DNA of 64,000 nt from assembly GCA_964470865.1 (NCBI GenBank), contig CAYYFR010000006.1, forward strand, positions 17,749 through 81,748. Direction: 5' to 3'. Shown here piece by piece: positions 25,726 to 34,743 of this stretch. This DNA comes from JAEUOS01 sp964470865. Lineage in GTDB: Bacteria; Pseudomonadota; Gammaproteobacteria; Burkholderiales; JAEUOS01. Within the stretch, counting starts at the first letter, position 1; each line of letters starts with the position of its first letter. Under the pieces are notes generated by a model. The model made no database searches and was not told the DNA's origin. It worked only from the letters and a program-made list of their open reading frames with translations. The position numbers were made by a program, and so were the translations under genes.

Positions 25726-26620
25726 AGCGGATCGGGCGCTGATCGATGAATTTTGTGATGCTGCGTGGCTGGAGGACGGGCTTGCGCGGCTCACGCTCGA
25801 CGCCTACCGGCGTGACTTGTCGCAACTGGCCGATTGGCTCTGCGCGCGCGATCAAAGTCTGGTGCATGCCGGTGAAGCGGACCTCAGCGCATACATCGGT
25901 GCCCGCCATGCCGGTGGTGCCAAGCCGGCCAGCAGCAATCGCCGGCTGTCGGCCGCGAAGCGCTTTTATCGCTGGACGGTACGCCAGAATCGGCGCAGTA
26001 CGGACCCGACCGCCAATCTCGATTCGGCCAGACAGGCCTTGCGTTTTCCCAAGACTCTCTCGGAGGCCGATGTCCTGCACCTGCTGGCCGCGCCCGACGT
26101 CGGCAGTCCACTCGGCTTGCGCGATCGCGCCATGCTTGAACTGCTGTACGCCAGTGGGCTGCGGGTTTCCGAACTGGTCGCCGTCAAGGTGCACGAAGCC
26201 AGCCTTTCTGATCAGGTGGTGCGGGTGGCGTCGGGCAAGGGGTTGAAAACCCGCCTGGTGCCGTTTGGTGAGGAGGCCTCTGACTGGATCGAGCGTTATC
26301 TGGCGGACTCGAGACCTGCTCTGCTGGCGGGGCGCGTGTCGGATGCGCTGTTTGTCACCGCGCGCGGCGCGGCGATGACGCGCCACAACTTCTGGCATTG
26401 CGTGAAGCGCTTTGCGTCGATTGCAGGTATTCCACCCGCGCTGTTGTCACCGCACACGCTGCGGCATGCATTTGCCACCCACCTGCTCAATCACGGTGCC
26501 GATTTGCGGGTGGTGCAGATGTTGCTAGGGCACGCCGATATCTCCACAACCCAGATCTACACCCATGTTGCACGTGCCCGCCTGAAGCAACTGCACGCGG
26601 TGCACCATCCGCGCGCCTGA
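25700..26620 (+). CDS. xerD: Tyrosine recombinase XerD
   Basis: A 306-residue recombinase. The SAM-like N-terminal DNA-binding domain includes EFCDAAWLEDGLARLTLDAY. The catalytic domain carries Arg in ASGLRVSELVAV, Lys in SGKGLKTRLVP, HTLRHAFATHLLNHGADLR, LLGHADISTTQIYTHV (nucleophile Tyr). XerC/D resolve chromosome dimers at dif; XerD is the more likely paralogue by the short N-terminus. Start 25700 (MSECPAM) overlaps ogt by 26 nt; 25718 is an alternative. No integron or phage context is seen. Confidence 0.9.
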   Translation: MSECPAMLEADRALIDEFCDAAWLEDGLARLTLDAYRRDLSQLADWLCARDQSLVHAGEADLSAYIGARHAGGAKPASSNRRLSAAKRFYRWTVRQNRRSTDPTANLDSARQALRFPKTLSEADVLHLLAAPDVGSPLGLRDRAMLELLYASGLRVSELVAVKVHEASLSDQVVRVASGKGLKTRLVPFGEEASDWIERYLADSRPALLAGRVSDALFVTARGAAMTRHNFWHCVKRFASIAGIPPALLSPHTLRHAFATHLLNHGADLRVVQMLLGHADISTTQIYTHVARARLKQLHAVHHPRA

Positions 26621-26679
26621 GGTGCAGTGTGCCGTCAGCGACACGCGTTGATGCCGATTTGAACCGACGTTTGCAAGCC

Positions 26680-27171
26680 ATGTCCAAGAAGCCGCATGTA
26701 TCCGAGACGCCCGCCACCGCTTTCCTGAAACGCGAGGCAGTCACCTTCACCGAGCATCCCTACATCTATGAGGAGCACGGCGGCACCGAGGTCTCGGCGC
26801 GGGAACTGGGCGTTGACGAACATGCCGTGGTCAAGACCCTGGTCATGGAGGACGAAAAGGCGCGCCCCTTGATCGTGCTGATGCATGGTGACCGCAAGGT
26901 ATCGACCAAGAACCTGGCGCGCCAGATCGGTGTCAAGAGTGTCCTGCCGTGCGAGCCGGCGGTGGCCAGCCGCCATTCCGGCTACCTGGTTGGCGGCACT
27001 GCGCCGTTTGCCACGCGCAAGCCAATGCAGGTGTATGCGGAGAAGTCGATTCTCGCGTTGCCGAAGATTTACATCAACGGCGGGCGCCGCGGCTACCTGA
27101 TCGGCATGGAGCCGGCGGAACTGGCGCGCGTGTTACCGCTGAAGCTCGTTGAGGCTGCGCTCGAAGATTGA
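26680..27171 (+). CDS. ybaK: Cys-tRNA(Pro)/Cys-tRNA deacylase YbaK-type
   Basis: A 163-residue trans-editing enzyme that hydrolyses mischarged tRNA. Family marks are TPATAFLKREAVTFTEHPY, VVKTLVMEDEKARPLIVLM, GDRKVSTKNLARQIGVKSV, and GGTAPFATRKPMQVYAE. The fold includes the conserved Lys in the STKNLAR segment. The frame is open well upstream, but MSKKPHVSETPAT at 26680 is the proper start. It follows xerD after 59 bp and is convergent with the SpoVR gene. Confidence 0.9.
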   Translation: MSKKPHVSETPATAFLKREAVTFTEHPYIYEEHGGTEVSARELGVDEHAVVKTLVMEDEKARPLIVLMHGDRKVSTKNLARQIGVKSVLPCEPAVASRHSGYLVGGTAPFATRKPMQVYAEKSILALPKIYINGGRRGYLIGMEPAELARVLPLKLVEAALED

Positions 27172-27184
27172 GTCGCGCGACGTT

Positions 27185-28708
27185 TCAGGGCGGGGGCGGC
27201 GAAGCTTCCAGGCGCCGCCGCTCGCGACCCTCGGTATCAACGCTTTCCAGAATCACCCGGAAGCCCCACAGCCGCGCCACGTGCCGCAGTACCTCGTCGG
27301 CCTCGTCATTGAGCGCGCGTCCGGCTTGCTGCACATGGCGCAGCGTCAGCGAGCGGTCGCCGCGGGTATCCACCGACCAAACCTGGACATTCGGTTCGCG
27401 ATGATTGATGTCGTACTGGCGCGCCAGCGCCTCGCGCAAATGGCGATAGCCGGCATCATCATGAATCGCGGCAACCTCCAATTCCGCTTCCGACTCCTCG
27501 TCACGCACCGCGAACAGCCGGAAGCGCCGCATCAACTCGGGTGAAAGGTACTGACCGACAAAGCTCTCGTCCTTGAAGTTGCGCATCGCATAGTCGAGGG
27601 TCTTGACCCAGTCGGAACCGGCGATGTCGGGGAACCAGCGGCGGTCCTCGTCGGTGGGCGCTTCGCAAATGCGCTTCAAGTCGCTGAACATCGCAAAGCC
27701 CAGCGCATAGGGATTAATGCGTCCGCCCGGCGGCTGGGCCACCACGTTGGTGTGTGACTGCAGGAATTCGAGCATGAAGCCGTCGGTCAGCAGGCCTTCT
27801 TCATACATGCTGTTCAACAGTGTGTAGTGCCAGAACGTTGCCCAGCCCTCGTTCATCACCTGAGTCTGGCGTTGCGGATAGAAATACTGGGCCGCCTTGC
27901 GCACAATGCGCACGATCTCGCGCTGCCAGGGTTCCAGCAGTGGCGCGTGCTTTTCAATGAAATACAGGAGGTTTTCCTGCGGCTCCTCGGGAAAGCGTCG
28001 CCGCGCTTCTTCGACCTTGCGGTCGGCAGCGCGTGGCAGAGTGCGCCACAAGTCGTTTACCTGTTGTTGCAGGTAGACCTCGCGCTCGGCACGGCGCATC
28101 TGTTCCTGGGCGAGCGAAAGCTTTTGCGGTCGCCGGTAACGGTCGACACCGTGGTCCATCAGCGCATGACACGAGTCGAGCGTCTGCTCGACCGCTTCCA
28201 GACCGTGGCGTTCCTCGCATTCGGCGATGTAGGTGCGTGCATACACCAGATAGTCGACAATCGAAGATGCATCGGTCCACATGCGAAACAGGTAGTTGCC
28301 CTTGAAGAAGGAGTTATGCCCGTAGGCCGCATGGGCGATCACCAGTGCCTGCATTGGCAGGGTGTTTTCTTCCATCAGGTAGGCAATGCACGGATCGGAA
28401 TTGATCACGATCTCGTAGGCCAGGCCCATCTGGCCGCGGCGGTAACTGCGCTCGGTGGCGATGAATTGCTTGCCGAACGACCAGTGGCGGTAGTTGACCG
28501 GCATGCCCACCGAGGCGTACGCGTCCATCATCTGCTCGGCGGTGATGACCTCGAGCTGGTTGGCGTAAGTGTCGAGCCCGAAGCGCCTGGCGGTGCGTGC
28601 TATCGCGTCGTGGTAGAGCTCGATGAGTTCGAACGACCACTCGGATGGGCACGGCAGTGGTGCATCCGCGCGCCCAGGGGGCGACTCGCCTGGTGAACGC
28701 GAACTCAA
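27185..28708 (-). CDS. SpoVR family protein (YcgB-like)
   Basis: A 507-residue protein of the SpoVR/YcgB family; the biochemical role is unknown. Family marks are EWSFELIELYHDAIARTA, MPVNYRHWSFGKQFI, INSDPCIAYLMEENT, AHAAYGHNSFFKGNYLFR, and QVMNEGWATFWHYT. The TTG at 28708 is the start because AAGGAGAT lies 8 bp before it; it overlaps the TGA of the DUF444 gene (TTGA). An open frame continues upstream to 28969 but is antisense to nothing useful. SpoVR-DUF444-PrkA form the usual trio. Confidence 0.9.
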   Translation of the reverse strand: MSSRSPGESPPGRADAPLPCPSEWSFELIELYHDAIARTARRFGLDTYANQLEVITAEQMMDAYASVGMPVNYRHWSFGKQFIATERSYRRGQMGLAYEIVINSDPCIAYLMEENTLPMQALVIAHAAYGHNSFFKGNYLFRMWTDASSIVDYLVYARTYIAECEERHGLEAVEQTLDSCHALMDHGVDRYRRPQKLSLAQEQMRRAEREVYLQQQVNDLWRTLPRAADRKVEEARRRFPEEPQENLLYFIEKHAPLLEPWQREIVRIVRKAAQYFYPQRQTQVMNEGWATFWHYTLLNSMYEEGLLTDGFMLEFLQSHTNVVAQPPGGRINPYALGFAMFSDLKRICEAPTDEDRRWFPDIAGSDWVKTLDYAMRNFKDESFVGQYLSPELMRRFRLFAVRDEESEAELEVAAIHDDAGYRHLREALARQYDINHREPNVQVWSVDTRGDRSLTLRHVQQAGRALNDEADEVLRHVARLWGFRVILESVDTEGRERRRLEASPPPP

Positions 28709-29970
28709 GACTGTATCTCCTTCTTGAACAACTCGCGAAACACGGGATAAATGTCGGCGGCTCCGGCGATCAAGCGCATGGCGAAATGCGGAACGTCGGC
28801 GGCGATCCGCGTGTACTCCTCCCACAGGCTTTGTTCGCCCTGGGCTACCTGGACGTAGGCGAAGTAGCGCAACAGCGGCAGGATGCTGGTGGTCAGCAAC
28901 TCGCGGCACTTGGTCGAATCCTGGCCCCAGTTGTCGCCATCGGAGGCCTGCGCCGCGTAGATATTCCATTCGGCGGCGGCGTAGCGGGCGCGAATGATGT
29001 CATTCATCAACGTGAGCGCGCTCGAAACCACGGTGCCGCCGGATTCGGTGGCGTGGAAGAAATCGTGTTCATCCACCTCGTCGGCCTGCGTATGGTGGCG
29101 TATGAAAACCACCTCGGTCTTGTCGTAGTGGCGGGTCAGGAACAGGTAGAGAAGGATGAAGAAACGCTTGGCGATATCCTTGCGTGCTTCGTCCATCGAG
29201 CCTGAAACGTCCATCACGCAGAACATGACAGCCTTGCTCACAGGCTGCGGCACCTTGATCCGGTTGCGGTAGCGCAAGTCGATCGGATCGAGGTAGGGAA
29301 TGCGTGCAAGGCGGCGCGTGAGTCGCTCGATCTCCGCCTCCAGGGCGGCGATCTCGTTGGGCAGCGTTTGCGGATTGCGCCGTGCCAAAGCCAGTCGCGC
29401 GCGCAACTCCTTGAGTTCGCGCCGATGCTCGCCACCCAGCGCGATGCGCCGGCCCAGTGCACCCCGCATCGAGCGCACCACACTGATGTTGTTGGGCGAG
29501 CCGTCGCCGGTGAAGCCGGCGCGCCGATACTTGAATTCGGGAGTCTCCGCCAGGCGGGTCTTGACCATGTTCGGCAGCGCCAGGTCCTCGAAAAAATACT
29601 GCATGAACTCCTCGCGCGTCAGACTGAAGGTAAAGTCGTCCTCGCCTTCGCCGTCGCGGCTGGCCTTGCCGCCGCCCGATCCACCGCCGTTTTTGGGGCG
29701 TTCGATGCGGTCGCCGCGGGCGTAATCCTTGTTGCCGGGAATCACGTATTCGCGGTTGCCGCCAGGGCCGTGGCGGAAGCTCGGTTCGGACACGTCCTTG
29801 CGCGGTACGGTGACCGTTTCACCCTTGTCGATGTCGCGAATGCTGCGCCCGCTCACGGCGCGACGCACCGCGTCGCGAATCTGCTCGCGGTAGCGCTTGA
29901 GGAAGCGCTCGCGGTTGCCGATGGACTTGTTCTTGCCCGCCAGCCGCCGGTCGATGATCTGCTGCAGCAT
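28705..29970 (-). CDS. YeaH/YhbH family protein (DUF444, VWA-like)
   Basis: A 421-residue protein. The N-terminus (MLQQIIDRRLAGKNKSIGNR) and the disordered GGGSGGGK stretch near residue 100 lead to a VWA-like C-terminal domain with MDVSGSMDEARKDIAKRF as its metal-site loop (DxSxS). It then has TESGGTVVSSALTLMN and a long hydrophobic helix region. It partners PrkA and SpoVR in E. coli (YeaH with YeaG) in starvation and stress. The TGA overlaps the spoVR TTG. The ATG at 29970 is preferred over 30057. Confidence 0.9.
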   Translation of the reverse strand: MLQQIIDRRLAGKNKSIGNRERFLKRYREQIRDAVRRAVSGRSIRDIDKGETVTVPRKDVSEPSFRHGPGGNREYVIPGNKDYARGDRIERPKNGGGSGGGKASRDGEGEDDFTFSLTREEFMQYFFEDLALPNMVKTRLAETPEFKYRRAGFTGDGSPNNISVVRSMRGALGRRIALGGEHRRELKELRARLALARRNPQTLPNEIAALEAEIERLTRRLARIPYLDPIDLRYRNRIKVPQPVSKAVMFCVMDVSGSMDEARKDIAKRFFILLYLFLTRHYDKTEVVFIRHHTQADEVDEHDFFHATESGGTVVSSALTLMNDIIRARYAAAEWNIYAAQASDGDNWGQDSTKCRELLTTSILPLLRYFAYVQVAQGEQSLWEEYTRIAADVPHFAMRLIAGAADIYPVFRELFKKEIQS

Positions 29971-30026
29971 GAGTTTCTCCGGGTTGTCGGCGCGAGCGGC
30001 GCAGCGCCGCTCGCGCCGCATCGATC

Positions 30027-31949
30027 CTACGAACTCTTCCTGACGCGCAAGTACCACTCACACAACAGGCGCACCTGCTTCGGTGTATAGCCTTTGGTGA
30101 CCATCCGGTTGACGAAATCCTCGTGTTTCTTTTGCTCGTCGGCGCTCGCCTTGGCATTGAACGAGATCACCGGCAGCAGTTCCTCGGTGTTGGAGAACAT
30201 CTTCTTCTCGATCACCGTACGTAGCTTCTCGTAGCTGGTCCAGGCCGGGTTCTTGCCGCCGTTGTTGGCACGCGCCCGCAGCACGAAGTTGACGATCTCG
30301 TTGCGAAAATCCTTGGGGTTGCTGATGCCGGCAGGCTTCTCGATCTTCTCCAACTCGGCGTTCAGCGCGACCCTGTCGAAGCTCTCTCCGGTGTCGGTGT
30401 CGCGGTATTCCTGGTCCTGGATCCAGTAGTCGGCGTAAGTGACATAGCGGTCGAAAATGTTCTGGCCGTACTCCGAGTAAGACTCCAGGTAGGCGGTCTG
30501 GATCTCCTTGCCGATAAATTCGGCGTAGCGCGCCGCCAACTGCTCCTTGACATAGGAAAGGTACTTCTGCTCCAGCTCTCCGGGAAACTGTTCGCGTTCG
30601 ATCTGCTGTTCCAGCACGTACATCAGGTGCACCGGATTGGCGGCGACCTCGGCGGAATCGAAATTGAACACCTTGGACAGAATCTTGAACGAGAAACGGG
30701 TCGATACGCCACTCATGCCTTCGTCGACACCGGCGTAGTCGCGATACTCCTGGTAGCTCTTTGCCTTTGGGTCGGTGTCCTTGAGGTTTTCGCCGTCGTA
30801 GATCTGCATCTTGGACAGCAGGCTTGAATTCTCGGGTTCGGCCAGACGCGTGAGCACCGCGAACTGCGCCATCATCTTCAAGGTGCCGGGCGCGCAGGTG
30901 GCCTTGGCCAGGGAGGAATTGCGGATCAGCTTCTCGTAGATGCGCACTTCCTCGGAGACGCGCAGGCAGTAAGGCACCTTGACGATGTAGATGCGGTCGA
31001 GAAAGGCCTCGTTGTTCTTGTTGTTGCGAAACGCCTTCCACTCGCTTTCATTGGAGTGCGCCAGCACAATGCCGTCGAACGGAATCGCGCCAAAACCCTC
31101 GGTGCCCTTGAAGTTGCCCTCCTGGGTGGCCGTCAGGAGCGGATGCAGCACCTTGATTGGCGCCTTGAACATCTCGACGAATTCGAGCAGGCCCTGGTTG
31201 GCCAGGCACAGGCCGCCTGAATAGCTGTAGGCATCCGGATCATCCTGCGCATAGGTTTCGAGCTTGCGAATGTCGACTTTGCCCACCAGGGAAGAAATAT
31301 CCTGATTGTTCTCGTCGCCCGGTTCGGTCTTGGCGATTGCGATCTGCTTCAAGATCGACGGATAGCGCCGGACCACGCGAAAGCGCCGGATATCGCCACC
31401 GAATTCCTCAAGTCGCTTGACCGCCCAGGGTGACAGGATGCGGGTCAGGTGGCGCCGTGGGATCCCGTATTGATCTTCCAGTATGCGACCGTCCTCGTCC
31501 GGGTCGAACAGGCCGAGCGGCGACTCATTGACCGGCGAACCCTTGATCGAATAAAAAGGCACCCGCTCCATGAGTTGCTTGAGGCGCTCGGCGATGGATG
31601 ACTTGCCGCCACCGACCGGGCCCAGCAGATAGAGAATCTGTTTCTTTTCCTCCAGCCCCTGGGCGGCATGGCGGAAGTACGACACCACCTGCTCGATGAC
31701 TTCCTCGGCACCATGGAACTCGCGAAAAGCTGGATAAATCTTGATGATCTTGTTGGCGAAAATGCGTGACAGTGCCGGGTTATTGCGCGTGTCGACGGAT
31801 TCCGGCTCGCCAATGGCCGACAGCATGCGCTCGGGCGCGGTGGCATAGGCCATCGGATCGCGTTTGCAGATGTCCAGGTAGTCTTCGAGGGAAAATTCCT
31901 CTTCGCGCGTGCGCTCGAAGCGGGCGGCGAAATTGCTGATGACGTCCAT
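30027..31949 (-). CDS. prkA: PrkA family serine protein kinase (YeaG-like)
   Basis: A 640-residue AAA+-type protein kinase/protease-like regulator. Walker A is GPVGGGKSS (110-118), with the family's ISPWAVKRLEEFGGD-type and FRVVRRYPSIL segments. The C-terminal PrkA kinase domain begins about residue 400. E. coli YeaG is a stress-responsive kinase acting with YeaH and YcgB. It is first in the trio's transcription order; the stop at 30027 lies 56 bp before the DUF444 gene start. About 490 bp of non-coding DNA follow upstream. Confidence 0.9.
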   Translation of the reverse strand: MDVISNFAARFERTREEEFSLEDYLDICKRDPMAYATAPERMLSAIGEPESVDTRNNPALSRIFANKIIKIYPAFREFHGAEEVIEQVVSYFRHAAQGLEEKKQILYLLGPVGGGKSSIAERLKQLMERVPFYSIKGSPVNESPLGLFDPDEDGRILEDQYGIPRRHLTRILSPWAVKRLEEFGGDIRRFRVVRRYPSILKQIAIAKTEPGDENNQDISSLVGKVDIRKLETYAQDDPDAYSYSGGLCLANQGLLEFVEMFKAPIKVLHPLLTATQEGNFKGTEGFGAIPFDGIVLAHSNESEWKAFRNNKNNEAFLDRIYIVKVPYCLRVSEEVRIYEKLIRNSSLAKATCAPGTLKMMAQFAVLTRLAEPENSSLLSKMQIYDGENLKDTDPKAKSYQEYRDYAGVDEGMSGVSTRFSFKILSKVFNFDSAEVAANPVHLMYVLEQQIEREQFPGELEQKYLSYVKEQLAARYAEFIGKEIQTAYLESYSEYGQNIFDRYVTYADYWIQDQEYRDTDTGESFDRVALNAELEKIEKPAGISNPKDFRNEIVNFVLRARANNGGKNPAWTSYEKLRTVIEKKMFSNTEELLPVISFNAKASADEQKKHEDFVNRMVTKGYTPKQVRLLCEWYLRVRKSS

Positions 31950-32443
31950 GCGGCCTCCTCAAATGATGATCAATAGCGGGGCGGGCAAAAGAGCGCGGCT
32001 CAAGGCCGGGTTACAAATTCAGCTTTACACAAATATCCTGCTCCGCGTCCAACAAAGACAATGCAAGAAGTGCCCCTATTCCTGCGGTCTGACACAAATG
32101 CAAAAGCTGCTAGCTTGCCACCGCTCTCCGCGGACCGGACTTGTTAACGGTGTCCCTATTCAACGTTTGTCAGACCGAATCGGATGACGAAAGTTCGGCC
32201 GGATATATTGCGATTTTCGGGTGCCAGGATCCTCCAGTGGCCTCTGGAAATGCATCCTTCGCGCCAAAACAAGCAGAACAAAAATTACCATATGATGATC
32301 AATTCTACGTTGATGATCAACATGTTGTGGTTGTAGAGGTCATTGGCCGACAAAGCGCGAATCAAATGACCGGTCGACGCGACTCTGGGAAAACCCGCAG
32401 TCCCAACGGTTGCGCGGCGTCCACTGCCCTGGGGTACAACCAG
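31950..32443. other. 494-bp intergenic region with repeats, no recognised gene
   Basis: Between prkA and folB, both transcribed leftward. It holds three copies of TGATGATCAA, a possible REP-like inverted repeat pair at 32071-32177, and an AT-richer patch at 32270-32340. Open frames that cross it have no ribosome binding site or recognisable product. The prkA promoter probably lies here but I cannot place it. Confidence 0.6.
32071..32177. repeat. REP-like / transposase-associated repeat pair
   Basis: Two 11-bp direct copies, TGCCCCTATTC (32071-32081) and TGTCCCTATTC (32151-32161), are 80 bp apart. Each is followed by half of an inverted repeat: CGGTCTGACACAAA (32085-32098) and TTTGTCAGACCG (32166-32177). 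Similar GGTCTGACA / TGTCCCTATT units accompany REP-associated tyrosine transposases in related genomes, from memory. No transposase is present here. Confidence 0.4.
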
Positions 32444-32800
32444 CTATGCGTTTGCGCGGCGCTCGACCATCACGCCGACCTCGCGAGCTGCCGAAAGGAT
32501 TCCGATCTTGGCGACCGCGAGCTTGACATATGGCGTCTTGAACTCCGCCACAATGCCACGCGCCAGATGGTCGGCCATGCGTTCCAGAAGCTTGAAATGG
32601 TGCCGATCGCATTCCTGTTTGATGTAGTCGGCAACGGCGGCATAGTTCACGGTGTCGGCCAGTTTGTCGCTTTGAAAGACAGCATCGCCCGGAATCGCCA
32701 GCTCGATATTGAATTCAAGCCTTTGCCTGGCCTCGCGTTCACGCGCATAGTGACCAACAATGGTGGTCACGGTCAGGTTGCGAATGAAGATCAGGTCCAT
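32444..32800 (-). CDS. folB: Dihydroneopterin aldolase
   Basis: A 118-residue FolB. MDLIFIRNLTVTTIVGHYAR is the N-terminal family pattern, with RQRLEFNIELAI, DTVNYAAVADYIK, and LLERMADHLARGI following. It converts 7,8-dihydroneopterin to hydroxymethyl-dihydropterin in folate synthesis. The ATG at 32800 is preferred to 32830 because it gives the usual length. It is divergent from plsY. Confidence 0.9.
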   Translation of the reverse strand: MDLIFIRNLTVTTIVGHYAREREARQRLEFNIELAIPGDAVFQSDKLADTVNYAAVADYIKQECDRHHFKLLERMADHLARGIVAEFKTPYVKLAVAKIGILSAAREVGVMVERRANA

Positions 32801-32844
32801 ATTGTTAAAATTCGTTTCGGTTTGGGTCATTCTAGAAGAAAGCC

Positions 32845-33453
32845 ATGATGAGTCTCTTGTTCGGGGTCATTGCTTATCTCATCGGGTCGATTTCGTTCGC
32901 AGTGATCGTGAGCAAGGCGCTCGGTCTGGCCGATCCACGCACTTATGGCTCGGGCAATCCCGGCGCCACCAACGTGCTGCGATCTGGCAGCAAGGTGGCG
33001 GCCGTGCTGACACTCGCAGGTGATGCCTTCAAAGGCTGGATCGCGGTCTGTTTGGCGCAGAACTACACACAAAGCTTCGGCGTGGATGAGGCCGGTGTCG
33101 CCCTGGCTGCACTGGCGGTTTTTCTCGGGCACTTGTACCCGGTGTTTTTCCGTTTTCAAGGCGGCAAGGGTGTGGCGACCGCACTTGGGGTATTGATCGC
33201 AATTGACCTTCGCCTGGGCCTGGCCACGTTGGCGACCTGGCTCGTCATTGCCATTTTTTTTCGCTTTTCTTCGCTTGCGGCGATCGTTTCGGCAGCGTTT
33301 GCGGTGTTTTTCCATGCGGCTTACTGGCCTCTTGGCTTGACCACGCTTGCGATTGGGGCGATGTCGGCTTTTTTGGTTTGGCGCCACCGCGCAAACATCG
33401 GGAAATTGCTGGCCGGTACCGAGGCACGCCTTTGGGCGAAGGCCAGATCATGA
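32845..33453 (+). CDS. plsY: Glycerol-3-phosphate acyltransferase PlsY
   Basis: A 202-residue inner-membrane enzyme. Motif GSGNPGATNVLR near residue 33 and GGKGVATALGVLI are PlsY signatures. About five hydrophobic segments are visible (for example LLFGVIAYLIGSISFAVIV). It transfers acyl from acyl-phosphate to sn-glycerol-3-phosphate, the first step of phospholipid synthesis, with plsX elsewhere. It is divergent from folB and convergent with tsaD. Confidence 0.95.
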   Translation: MMSLLFGVIAYLIGSISFAVIVSKALGLADPRTYGSGNPGATNVLRSGSKVAAVLTLAGDAFKGWIAVCLAQNYTQSFGVDEAGVALAALAVFLGHLYPVFFRFQGGKGVATALGVLIAIDLRLGLATLATWLVIAIFFRFSSLAAIVSAAFAVFFHAAYWPLGLTTLAIGAMSAFLVWRHRANIGKLLAGTEARLWAKARS

Positions 33454-33484
33454 AGGTCCGCCCCGCTGTGGTCTGGCGAAGCCG

Positions 33485-34513
33485 CTACGTCGCCTCAAGG
33501 CTCCAGCGCGGCCGCACTTCGAACCTGTAGTCGCCCGGGCTTACGCCGGCATCGGCGCGGCAGGCGGCGGCAAAGGCGATCATGGCCCCGTTGTCGGTGC
33601 ACAACGAAAGCTCCGGATAAAAGACCGCAAACTTTTCGGCTACGGCTGCCGCATCGAGACGTGCCCGCAATACCCGATTGGCCGAGACGCCGCCGGCGAT
33701 CACCAGGCGATCCAACCCGGTAACTTTGAGCGCGCGCAGCGATTTGCCAATCAACACGTCGACAATGGCGTCCTCGACCGCGTGCGCGATGTCGGCCTGC
33801 GCATCCACAGCGCCGGCTTGCTGACGCACCAGCGACAAGACGGCGGTTTTCAGGCCGCTGAAACTGAAATCAAGATTGGCCGCTGTCAGCAAGGGGCGCG
33901 GCAGGCGAAATCGGCCGGCCACGCCGCGCTCCGCCAGCGCGCTCAAGGCCGGGCCGCCGGGATAGCCAAGCCCGAGCAATTTGGCGCTCTTGTCGAACGC
34001 TTCGCCTGCTGCATCGTCAACCGATTGGCCCAGCAACTCGTAGCGTCCGATGCCGGCAACACGCATCAGTTGTGTGTGGCCGCCGGAAACCAGCAAGGCT
34101 ACGAAGGGGAAGGCCGGAGGCAGGTTGGAAAGCAAGGGCGACAACAAGTGCCCTTCAAGGTGGTGCACCGGTAGCGCCGGCACGCCGAGCGCGCAGGCCA
34201 TGCCGCAGGCAGTGCCGGCGCCGACCAGCAGGGCGCCGGCCAGACCGGGTCCCTGTGTGTAGGCGATTGCGTCAAGTTCTAAAGGAGTGACGCAGGCTTC
34301 ATCGAGCACCCGCCGCGCCAAAGGGAGCACCCGGCGAATGTGGTCGCGCGAGGCGAGTTCAGGGACTACCCCGCCGTAGTCCTCATGCATGCGCACCTGG
34401 GAATACAGCGCTTGCGCCAAGAGGCCGTCCAGCGGGCGCGAGCGACCACGGCACGAGTCATACAAGGCAACGCCGGTTTCGTCACATGACGTTTCAATGC
34501 CCAGAATGCGCAT
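33485..34513 (-). CDS. tsaD: tRNA N6-adenosine threonylcarbamoyltransferase TsaD
   Basis: A 342-residue TsaD (Gcp/YgjD). ASKHA-type motifs are ILGIETSCDETGVALY, HHLEGHLLSP (metal-binding His pair), LVSGGHTQL and GLKTAVLSLV. The ATG at 34513 (MRILGIETSCDE) fits all family members; the frame stays open upstream to 34831. The enzyme makes t6A37 on ANN-decoding tRNAs. It is convergent with plsY and divergent from the efflux operon. Confidence 0.95.
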   Translation of the reverse strand: MRILGIETSCDETGVALYDSCRGRSRPLDGLLAQALYSQVRMHEDYGGVVPELASRDHIRRVLPLARRVLDEACVTPLELDAIAYTQGPGLAGALLVGAGTACGMACALGVPALPVHHLEGHLLSPLLSNLPPAFPFVALLVSGGHTQLMRVAGIGRYELLGQSVDDAAGEAFDKSAKLLGLGYPGGPALSALAERGVAGRFRLPRPLLTAANLDFSFSGLKTAVLSLVRQQAGAVDAQADIAHAVEDAIVDVLIGKSLRALKVTGLDRLVIAGGVSANRVLRARLDAAAVAEKFAVFYPELSLCTDNGAMIAFAAACRADAGVSPGDYRFEVRPRWSLEAT

Positions 34514-34560
34514 GCCTGAATTTGTCCTTTGGCGCCATCGCCGGTAAAGTCGGCGTTGCC

Positions 34561-34618
34561 GCCTTGTGCGGCATCCAGCCATCCGCCTTGTGCGGTATCC
34601 AGCCATCCGCCTTGTGCG
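34561..34618. repeat. 24-bp tandem repeat, about 2.4 copies
   Basis: The unit GCCTTGTGCGGCATCCAGCC plus ATCC starts at 34561, repeats at 34585 with one change (C to T), and a partial third copy starts at 34609. It lies in the gap between divergent tsaD and the czcC-like gene. Confidence 0.85.
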
Positions 34619-34743
34619 TATACCCATGCGCTTGGATGCCCCGGCGTCCTGTCCGGATTGCCCACCCGGGTCGCAGCCCGGTAACCGAATTTTGCACTCT
34701 GGCGCCCAAGCGGCCGTTGCCTCGGCAGTATACTTCCCGCCCC

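Noticed and set aside
32141..32848. 235-codon plus-strand frame in the prkA-folB gap and over folB
   Set aside because: Its second half is antisense to folB and the first half has no recognisable domain or ribosome binding site; repeats are a better description of that DNA.
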